A stretch of DNA of 64,000 bases from Streptomyces sp. NBC_01465 (GTDB lineage Bacteria > Actinomycetota > Actinomycetes > Streptomycetales > Streptomycetaceae), in contig NZ_CP109467.1 in assembly GCF_036227325.1 (NCBI RefSeq), forward strand, positions 8,432,001 through 8,496,000, written 5' to 3'. The notes under the pieces are model-generated. The model saw only the letters and a program-made list of their open reading frames with translations, was not told where the DNA came from and ran no database searches. The position numbers and the translations under genes were made by a program. Below are positions 26,012 through 32,564 of this stretch, in pieces (positions within the stretch are counted from its first letter, which is position 1; each line of letters begins with the position of its first letter).

Positions 26012-27493
26012 CTATGTCGGCGGCAGCGGGTCGGCCAGGAAGTCCGGGAAGGTGGGCGGGAAGAGCTCGGTGGCAGTACGGCCGCGAACATCCCTCTCGC
26101 TGTATGCCGCTCGCATCTTGTCGAACAGCGACTGGGCCCTGCGGCGCAGATTCTCCGTGTCGATGCCGGGCAGCCGACCGTCGACGAGCACGGGCCGGCC
26201 GTCGACCACGGAGTGGGTGGCCAGGCGGGCGCTGCCGTTGAGCAGGAGGGTCCGTACGGGGTCGTCCTGCACGCCGTCGCGGATGTCGTCCAGGCGGAAC
26301 GCGACGAGGTCGGCGCGGGCGCCAGGGGCGAGACGCCCCAGGTCGTCGCGGCCCAGCGCGCGGGCGCCGCCCAGGGTGGCGGCCTCGACGTACGCCTCGG
26401 CGGGAGCCGCGTCGGCGCGTCCGTCGACGACCTTGGCGAGGTGCACGCCGGTGTCCATGCCGCGGATCAGGTCGGGCGGGAAGGAGTCGGTGCCCAGGCA
26501 GAGGTTGATGCCGGCGCGGCGGTAGGCCCCGAAGGAGTGGAGCACGTCGCCGTACCGCAGCGAGGTCTGCGGGCAGTGCACGACGGACACCCCGGCGCCG
26601 GCGAGGACGGCCAGGTCGCCGCGGTCCTCGCCTTGCACGGACGGGTGACGGTCGACGACCAGGCCGTGCGGTACGAGAAGCCGGGTCTCCAACAGGCCGG
26701 TGCGCTCCACGAGTTGGAGCGGGGTGCAGTCGTGGAGGCGGCGTACGAGATCGCGTTCGAGGGAGCCCTGGAGGCAGTGGAGGCGGACCGGCACGTCGCG
26801 GCGCAGGGCGAGCTCGGCGGTGGCGCGCAGCAGCTCGGGGGTGAGGGTCTCGATGCGGCACGGCAGGAGAGCCCCGTGGACCAAGGGGTCGCCGAGTTGC
26901 TCGACGTGGTCGAGGAAGCGCTCGGCGTCCCGCAGCCCGGCGCGCCCCCGCTCCTCGTCGAAGGCGACGTCCCGGCGCCCGTCGGGGTGCACGACGTTCA
27001 CCCCGGAGCGGTAGCTGGGACCGAGATAGCCGCGCAGCCCGATCCGCCGGGAGGACTCGGCCATGTCGGCCAGCTCGTCGAACGTCTCGGCCCAGGAGCT
27101 GTGGACCTCGGAGGCGATCGGCATATAGGTGGTGATGCCGTGCAGAGCCAGCTGCACCAGTGCGTAGGTACGGATCGTCGACCGCTCGGCCGGGGAGAAG
27201 ACGTCGCGGCTGCGGTCGGCGTACGCGCGCGACCACTGGAGCCCGGGGGCACGGTCCGGCGAGGCCCATGAGTCGAGTACGAGATGGTCGATGTCGGCCA
27301 GCGCGTCGAGATCTACGAGGCCCGGCATGACGAGGCTGTCGCCGAGGTCGATGTCCTCGTCGAGGGGTCCGCTCCAGCCGCGGCCCACATGGACGAGCGT
27401 GTCGTCCTCCCAGACGACCTCGCCCCCGCGCAGGAGTGCATGACGCCCGCCCTGGTGGGCGAGGACGTGGGCGGCACGCCAGCGGGTGCGCAC
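26012..27493 (-). CDS. Amidohydrolase of the chlorohydrolase/ATZ-TRZ type with altered first metal motif
   Basis: A 493-residue protein of the amidohydrolase superfamily, with a GDSLVMPGLVDL entry, VRLHCLQGSLERDL, LVPHGLVVDRH, VVHCPQTSLRYG and LGTDSFPPDL. The usual HxH after the PG-hydrophobic motif is replaced by DLDALADIDH, so the first two metal ligands are not the normal histidines. This may mark a subgroup with a different metal or a different reaction. GTG 27493 has GAGGAG 7 bases upstream. It is the first gene of a two-gene unit and is divergent from gntR, with operators D and E between them. Confidence 0.85.
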   Translation of the reverse strand: MRTRWRAAHVLAHQGGRHALLRGGEVVWEDDTLVHVGRGWSGPLDEDIDLGDSLVMPGLVDLDALADIDHLVLDSWASPDRAPGLQWSRAYADRSRDVFSPAERSTIRTYALVQLALHGITTYMPIASEVHSSWAETFDELADMAESSRRIGLRGYLGPSYRSGVNVVHPDGRRDVAFDEERGRAGLRDAERFLDHVEQLGDPLVHGALLPCRIETLTPELLRATAELALRRDVPVRLHCLQGSLERDLVRRLHDCTPLQLVERTGLLETRLLVPHGLVVDRHPSVQGEDRGDLAVLAGAGVSVVHCPQTSLRYGDVLHSFGAYRRAGINLCLGTDSFPPDLIRGMDTGVHLAKVVDGRADAAPAEAYVEAATLGGARALGRDDLGRLAPGARADLVAFRLDDIRDGVQDDPVRTLLLNGSARLATHSVVDGRPVLVDGRLPGIDTENLRRRAQSLFDKMRAAYSERDVRGRTATELFPPTFPDFLADPLPPT

Positions 27494-27532
27494 GATGGAT
27501 CTCCTCGCGGTCGGTTGCCGCGACCCTAGCAT

Positions 27533-27544
27533 TTGGCATACCAA
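27533..27544. promoter_or_regulatory. GntR-type operator D (TTGGCATACCAA)
   Basis: One base away from a perfect TTGGTATACCAA palindrome, about 40 bases before the amidohydrolase start. It shares the core of operators A, B, C and E. Confidence 0.6.
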
Positions 27545-27597
27545 TCTATGGGCTGGGCTCCTGCTGAATGGCCATGGAGGCGACTCCGCAGGTCAAC

Positions 27598-27609
27598 CGG
27601 TATACCAAT
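27598..27609. promoter_or_regulatory. GntR-type operator E (CGGTATACCAAT)
   Basis: GGTATACC core 78 bases before the gntR start codon, on the gntR side of the divergent region. It suggests autoregulation and joint control with the amidohydrolase genes. Confidence 0.6.
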
Positions 27610-27686
27610 ACATGCGCCTCGATCGAGCACTCTGTGCCGGGCGGGGGATGGGGAGCGCGACGTGCGCGCGATGTGAGAATGGCGGG

Positions 27687-28340
27687 ATGACAGGTTCAGA
27701 GGACTTCACACCCGAGTCGGATCGGGTCACGCGTACCCTGCGCGATCAGATCATCGAGGGGACCCGGGCGCCCGGCAGCAAGCTGGTGGAGCGTGAACTC
27801 GCCGCCGAGCTGGGCGTCAGCCGGCTGCCCGTACGGGATGCTCTGCGGGACCTGGTCAACGAGGGCCTGGTGACACCTCGGCCGCGCACCTGGGCAGTGG
27901 TCCGCGAGTTCTCCACCTCCGACATCGCCGACCTCATCGAGGTCCGCTCCGCGCTGGAGATCCTCTCCTTCCGCCTCGCCGCGCAGCGCCGTACCAGGGC
28001 AGGCCTGGCCGACCTCCGAGCCGACCTCGACGCCGAGCTGGAGGCCGCCGCGGCCGGGGACGGCGTGGCAGCGCGGCGGGCCGCGGCCGACTTCCACGAG
28101 ACCGTCACGGAACTGGCCGACAACGCGCTGCTCAGCGAGCTCGAGGGGACGCTCCGCAGCCGGATGCGCTGGCTGCTGGGGCAGCACGACGCATTCGACG
28201 TCGTCGCCGGGGAGCACGAAGAGCTGTACCGGGGGATCGAGGCGCGGGACGTGGAGCGCGTGGAGGAGCTGGCGCTGCAGCACCTGGTGACCAGCCGCAG
28301 CGTGGCCGCGGCCCGCCGCGGACAGGCGGCCCAGACATGA
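27687..28340 (+). CDS. GntR-family regulator with FCD ligand domain
   Basis: A 217-residue repressor-type protein. The winged helix spans about residues 15-80, with ELAAELGVSRLPVRDALRDLVNEGLV, followed by an all-helical FCD domain (DLIEVRSALEILSFRLAAQ, DFHETVTELADN, EHEELYRGIEARD) that binds an organic-acid-like effector through a metal. It lies beside the operators of its presumed regulon (20.5-27.6 kb). Its stop overlaps the next methyltransferase gene by 4 bp. FCD regulators usually recognise short AT-cored palindromes such as the TGGTATACCA boxes here. Confidence 0.92.
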   Translation: MTGSEDFTPESDRVTRTLRDQIIEGTRAPGSKLVERELAAELGVSRLPVRDALRDLVNEGLVTPRPRTWAVVREFSTSDIADLIEVRSALEILSFRLAAQRRTRAGLADLRADLDAELEAAAAGDGVAARRAAADFHETVTELADNALLSELEGTLRSRMRWLLGQHDAFDVVAGEHEELYRGIEARDVERVEELALQHLVTSRSVAAARRGQAAQT

Positions 28341-29140
28341 CCGAGCACGGCAGCGACCACGGGTACCTGCTCGACAACCAGCAGTCGGAGGCGGGCATCC
28401 GATTCGGCGCGCTGGCCGAGCTGTTCGATCCGGTGACCTTCCGGCACATCGACCGGATCGGGATCACCCAGGGGATGCGGTGCTGGGAGGTCGGCGCCGG
28501 CGGTCCTTCCGTACCCGAGGGCCTTGCCGAACGAGTCGGCCCCGCCGGCCGGGTGCTCTGCACCGACATCGACGTGTCCTGGGCGCAGGGCGCTGCCTCC
28601 GACGTCGTCGAGGTCCTGCGCCATGACGTCGCGGCCGATCCTCCGCCGCCGGGCGGATTCGACCTGGTGCACGCCCGGCTGGTGCTGGTGCATGTCGTCG
28701 ACCGCGCCGAGGCGCTGCGCCGCATGGTCCAGGCGCTGCGACCCGGTGGCGTACTGCTGCTGGAGGATGCGGATCCCGGTCTGCAGCCGCTGCTGTGCCC
28801 GGACGAGTCGGGCCCCGAGCAGCGGCTGGCCAACCGGCTCAGGTCGGGGTTCCGGGAGCTCATGGCGGAACGCGGCGCCGACCTCTCGTACGGCAGGACG
28901 CTGCCCCGGCTGCTGCGCGAAGCGGGACTTCACGATGTGCGGGCGGACGCCTACTTCCCGATCACCTCACCGGCCTGCACCGTTCTCGAGGCGGCGACCG
29001 TCCGGCAGATCCGCGGCCGGCTCGTGGCGGCGGGGATCGCGACCGACGAGGACATCGACCGCCACTTGGCGAACGTCGTCACCGGACAACTCGATCTGGC
29101 GACGGCCCCGATGATCTCCGCCTGGGGACGCCGTACCTGA
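28337..29140 (+). CDS. Class I SAM-dependent methyltransferase
   Basis: A 267-residue methyltransferase. Motif I is CWEVGAGGPSVPEGLAERV and the acidic post-I residue is in CTDIDVSWAQ. FDLVHARLVLVHV and LRPGGVLLLEDAD are motifs II and III. ATG overlaps the gntR stop by 4 bp, so it is translated with it, but it shares no obvious function with the amide pathway. Substrate unknown; it most resembles small-molecule methyltransferases of the Methyltransf_31/11 type. Confidence 0.85.
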   Translation: MTEHGSDHGYLLDNQQSEAGIRFGALAELFDPVTFRHIDRIGITQGMRCWEVGAGGPSVPEGLAERVGPAGRVLCTDIDVSWAQGAASDVVEVLRHDVAADPPPPGGFDLVHARLVLVHVVDRAEALRRMVQALRPGGVLLLEDADPGLQPLLCPDESGPEQRLANRLRSGFRELMAERGADLSYGRTLPRLLREAGLHDVRADAYFPITSPACTVLEAATVRQIRGRLVAAGIATDEDIDRHLANVVTGQLDLATAPMISAWGRRT

Positions 29141-29155
29141 GGTTGACTGCACCGC

Positions 29156-30130
29156 ATGAACTCTGTGCCCCCGTTCGATCCCGAACTGCGTCTGGCGCTC
29201 GACGCTTTGGGGGACGTAGCGAGAGGTCCTCTCACCCTGGAGAACCTCGCGGCCCGGCAGGAGCAGGACGCCGCGACCCGTTCCAGGCCGACGGTCCATG
29301 ACCTGCGGGCCGAGGGCCGCTTCGAGGTGGAGGAACTCCGTGTGCCGGCCGCGGCGGGCGGACACGATGTCACGCTCGTGAGCGCACGGCCCGCCGGGGC
29401 CACCGGGCAGCTGCCCCTGCTGTACTACATGCACGGCGGCGGCATGGTCATGGGCAACGCCTGGTCCGTACTGCCGAAAGCGCTCCGGGAGTGGGCGCTC
29501 CCACTGGAGTTGGCCGTCATCTCGGTCGAGTACCGGCTTGCACCGCAGGCCCGGTACCCGGGGCCGGTGGACGACTGTTACGCCGGACTCGTCTGGGCCG
29601 CCGAGCACGCATCCGCACTCGGCATCGACGCGGATCGCATCGTCATCGGCGGGAAGAGCGCCGGGGGCGGACTCGCCGCGGCGCTCGCCCTGCTCACCCG
29701 CGACCGGGGAGGGCCCACGCCGATCGGGCAACTGCTCCTGTGCCCCATGCTCGACGACCGCAGCAACACCCTCTCCAGCCACCAGATGTCCGGCGTCGAC
29801 ACCTGGGACCGGACCTCCAACACCACTGCCTGGCAGGCGCTGCTCGGCGACGAGTACGGCGCCACGAGCCTGTCGCCGTACGCCGCTCCCGCCCGCGCCG
29901 CGGACCTCTCCGGACTGCCTCCGGCCTACGTCGACGTCGGGTCGGCCGAGACGCTCAGGGACGAGTCCGTGGCGTACGCCCACGCGATCTGGCAGGCCGG
30001 AGGCCAGGCCGAACTGCACGTATGGCCAGGGGCGTTCCACGGCTTCGACACCCTCGCACCGGGTGCCGCTCTCAGCCGGGATGCCCGTGACACCCGCACC
30101 CGCTGGCTGAGGCGCATCCTCCCGACCTGA
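29156..30130 (+). CDS. Alpha/beta hydrolase, hormone-sensitive-lipase (esterase) family
   Basis: A 324-residue esterase. The oxyanion motif is YYMHGGGMVMG, the nucleophile elbow is GGKSAGGGLAA with Ser168, the acid lies in the VDVGSAETLRDE region, and the His is in GAFHGFDTLAP. SVEYRLAPQARYPGP is also typical of the HSL family. It hydrolyses short-chain carboxyl esters or lactones in the cytoplasm. It starts 15 bp after the methyltransferase and ends 38 bp before the TetR gene, which may regulate it. Confidence 0.93.
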   Translation: MNSVPPFDPELRLALDALGDVARGPLTLENLAARQEQDAATRSRPTVHDLRAEGRFEVEELRVPAAAGGHDVTLVSARPAGATGQLPLLYYMHGGGMVMGNAWSVLPKALREWALPLELAVISVEYRLAPQARYPGPVDDCYAGLVWAAEHASALGIDADRIVIGGKSAGGGLAAALALLTRDRGGPTPIGQLLLCPMLDDRSNTLSSHQMSGVDTWDRTSNTTAWQALLGDEYGATSLSPYAAPARAADLSGLPPAYVDVGSAETLRDESVAYAHAIWQAGGQAELHVWPGAFHGFDTLAPGAALSRDARDTRTRWLRRILPT

Positions 30131-30168
30131 CTATGGTGGGAGGGGGACTGTTCGGACGGGGAGGGCTC

Positions 30169-30801
30169 ATGGCGGCACCGAGTACCAGTGAGGCGCTGCT
30201 CGCCGGAGCGCTCACCGATCTCCCGCCGTCCGACGCGCTGAGCGAGCAGATACTCGACGCGGCCCGCGAGCAGTTCATGACGTTCGGCCTGCGCCGCTCG
30301 ACCGTCGACGACGTCGCCAAGCGCGCCCGGGTCTCACGGGTCACCGTCTACCGCCGGATCGGCAACAAGGACAGCCTCGTCCAGGCCTGTCTGCTCCGGG
30401 AGTACCGCCGCTTCGTCGTGGACGTGGACGCCGCGGTCGCCGCTCTGCCGACCGTCGAGGACCGCCTCGTCGAGGGTTTCGTCGCCGTCCTGCGACACGT
30501 GCGTGAACATCCCCTGGTGGGCGGACTGCTCCGGCTCGAACCGGAGACCATGCTTCCCTTCCTCACCCTGGAGAGCGGGCCCGCCTTCCTCGCCATGCGC
30601 AGTTATCTGACGGACCGGCTGCGCGAGGCGCGCCTGGCCGAGGGGAGGCCGGCGAGCGACCCGACGCCGGTCGCCGAACTGATGGTTCGGATCACCGTCT
30701 CCTTCCTCCTCAACCCCGTGAGCTGCTTCGCGCTCGACGACGAGACGGAGGTACGGGCCTTCGCGCGCCGGTACTTGCTGCCGCTGCTCGCCGAGGCTTG
30801 A
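30169..30801 (+). CDS. TetR-family regulator
   Basis: A 210-residue regulator. The helix-turn-helix is in about residues 30-75: AREQFMTFGLRRSTVDDVAKRARVSRVTVYRRIGNKDSLVQACL. The rest is the variable ligand domain. ATG 30169 is preferred over upstream starts because GGAGGG lies 6 bases before it. It directly follows the esterase gene and precedes a methyltransferase gene, and probably controls one of them. The inducer is unknown. Confidence 0.88.
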   Translation: MAAPSTSEALLAGALTDLPPSDALSEQILDAAREQFMTFGLRRSTVDDVAKRARVSRVTVYRRIGNKDSLVQACLLREYRRFVVDVDAAVAALPTVEDRLVEGFVAVLRHVREHPLVGGLLRLEPETMLPFLTLESGPAFLAMRSYLTDRLREARLAEGRPASDPTPVAELMVRITVSFLLNPVSCFALDDETEVRAFARRYLLPLLAEA

Positions 30802-30834
30802 CCTTGCCCTGGGGGCACGTCCCACGGTGAAGCC

Positions 30835-31500
30835 ATGAACACCGCATCAGCTCAGGAACAGCTCCTGTCCGAACAGCGTGCCTACTACAGTGCGCTCGCC
30901 CCCGACTATCTCGACCAGCTCCTCGACTTGCCCGGCGGCGCCGAGACGACCGAGGCGCTCGACGCGTTCCGGCCGTCGGGCAGCGTCCTGGAACTCGCCT
31001 GCGGTCCCGGCACCTGGACCCCTCAACTACTGCGCCACGCCCACGAGGTGACCGCCGTCGACGTTTCCCCGGAGATGCTCGCGAGCGCAGCGCGCCGCGT
31101 TCCCGATCGCGCCCCGGTGAGGTTCGTCGAGGCCGACCTCTTCGTCTGGGAACCCGATCGCCGTTACGACGTCGTCTTCATGGGGTGCTGGCTGTCGCAC
31201 GTGCCGGCCGGACGCTTCGCATCCTTCTGGTCGCTCGTGGCCGCCGCGCTCGCGCCGCACGGGCGCGTGTTCTTCGTCGACGACCACTACCGAACGCCGG
31301 AGGAGCTGGTCGAGGGCCCGGCATCGTCCACCATCCAGCGGCGCATCCCTGACGGGAGGGCCTATCGGATCGTCAAAGTCCCTTATGAGCCGGTGGAGTT
31401 GGAGGGGCAACTCCGCGAGCTCGGCTGGGACATCACGGTCACGCCGACGGCCGGCCCGTTCTTCTGGGGTGCCGGACACCGGACAGGGGAGTGTCCCTAG
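30835..31500 (+). CDS. Class I SAM-dependent methyltransferase
   Basis: A 221-residue methyltransferase with motif I VLELACGPGTWTPQLLRH, post-I VTAVDVSPEM, and YDVVFMGCWLSHVPAGRF then GRVFFVDDHYR. This pattern is common in Streptomyces methyltransferases of unknown substrate. It starts 33 bp after the TetR gene. Its last 62 bp overlap the 3' end of the convergent MpaB-like gene. Confidence 0.87.
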   Translation: MNTASAQEQLLSEQRAYYSALAPDYLDQLLDLPGGAETTEALDAFRPSGSVLELACGPGTWTPQLLRHAHEVTAVDVSPEMLASAARRVPDRAPVRFVEADLFVWEPDRRYDVVFMGCWLSHVPAGRFASFWSLVAAALAPHGRVFFVDDHYRTPEELVEGPASSTIQRRIPDGRAYRIVKVPYEPVELEGQLRELGWDITVTPTAGPFFWGAGHRTGECP

Positions 31501-32395
31501 GCGTCGGCTCGGCGGCTGCGGCGACCTCGTCGGGCAGCGGTTCCAGCGGGCGCTCCCGTGCCCAGTGCGGCCCGAGGTCGTCGAGCCGCCAGCCGAACGG
31601 ATAGGAGCGCGGCTTCGGACGCGAAGGCAGCCATCCCGGCCGCGCCGGCAGCAGGCGCAGCACCCGGGCCCTGGCCCGCAGCGCACCCGCGGCGGCCGAC
31701 CGGGCCCAGCGCGGCTGTGCCCGGAAACCCAGGGCGCGCAGTAACTGCTCGTCCAGAAGCGCGAGCGTGACACGCGCGGCCAGCGGTCGGAACGGGCGCG
31801 GGTACCAACTCGCCATGGTGCGGAACGTCGCGTTCGCGACCCGGCGGTTCGCCGGGTCGTAGGCGAACATCCGCTCCTCGTAGGAGTCGAGGAACTCCTC
31901 GAAGCCGCGGTACGTGTCGGGCGCTCCCTGGATGTCCATCATCGCCGCCATCTTCTGCCCGACCCGGGTCAGCGCCTCGATCTCCTGGGCGCACAGCGGA
32001 CGCCAGCCGAACCGGTCGATCCAGCGCTTCGGGCCCACGACCGTGGTGGCGAGGACATAGAGGAAGTCCTCGTTGGCGATGCGGTACTTGGCGTGGATCC
32101 GGTTGAGATGGCGGGCCGCGGCGCGACCTCGTTCCGAGTCGAAGCCGTCCGCGGCCATCTCGTACCCGATCAGAACGGTATCGTCGTACCGCTTCTGACC
32201 GGACCGCTCGAACTCCTGGGTGCGGTCGAGGAGTACGGAAATCCGGGGGACGCCGAAGTCGCGGAGGAAGGCGACGCTGACGCCCTGGCGGTAGTCCCAG
32301 GGGAACTCGTACTGCGAGATGAGCCGGAGGATCTCGGCGTAGTCGCGCGCGGGATCCATCGCGCGGATCGCATGAAGGCGGCTGTAACGGCCCAT
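31439..32395 (-). CDS. MpaB/DUF2236-family oxygenase-like protein
   Basis: A 318-residue protein of the MpaB/rubber-oxygenase (Lcp-like) DUF2236 family. Features are EFPWDYRQGVSVAFLRDFGVPRIS at the start, HLNRIHAKYRIANEDFLYVLATTVVGPKRWIDRFG in the middle, and RTMASWYPRPFRPLAARV late. Relatives bind haem through conserved His/Arg residues and catalyse oxidative steps; the substrate here is unknown. ATG 32395 has AAGGAG 8 bases upstream. It lies downstream of the LuxR-ATPase gene on the same strand and overlaps the facing methyltransferase by 62 bp. Confidence 0.85.
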   Translation of the reverse strand: MGRYSRLHAIRAMDPARDYAEILRLISQYEFPWDYRQGVSVAFLRDFGVPRISVLLDRTQEFERSGQKRYDDTVLIGYEMAADGFDSERGRAAARHLNRIHAKYRIANEDFLYVLATTVVGPKRWIDRFGWRPLCAQEIEALTRVGQKMAAMMDIQGAPDTYRGFEEFLDSYEERMFAYDPANRRVANATFRTMASWYPRPFRPLAARVTLALLDEQLLRALGFRAQPRWARSAAAGALRARARVLRLLPARPGWLPSRPKPRSYPFGWRLDDLGPHWARERPLEPLPDEVAAAAEPTPRDTPLSGVRHPRRTGRPSA

Positions 32396-32564
32396 GGACC
32401 GAACTCCTTTGTCCAGCAAGGGATATGACGGATCGTCGGATCTGGAGAGTCAAAGTTACAAAGACTATTGACTTGTTTCACCGAGGCGTCAACACCGCTG
32501 CCCGCACGCGGTTCGGGCTACTTGTGCTCGCCGGGCTCGGCCGGTCCGGTGGAACCTTGGACGC
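32396..32564 (-). promoter_or_regulatory. Promoter region of the MpaB-like gene
   Basis: An unusually AT-rich patch (about 32445-32480) stands out against the high-GC background. It holds a short inverted repeat AGTCAA/TTGACT (32448-32453 and 32468-32473). It probably carries the promoter and perhaps an operator of the MpaB-like gene. Confidence 0.4.

Noticed and set aside
24800..27271. An 823-codon open frame on the plus strand opposite the two amidohydrolases
   Set aside because: It mirrors the high-GC codon pattern of two clear enzymes, has no motif and no ribosome-binding site.
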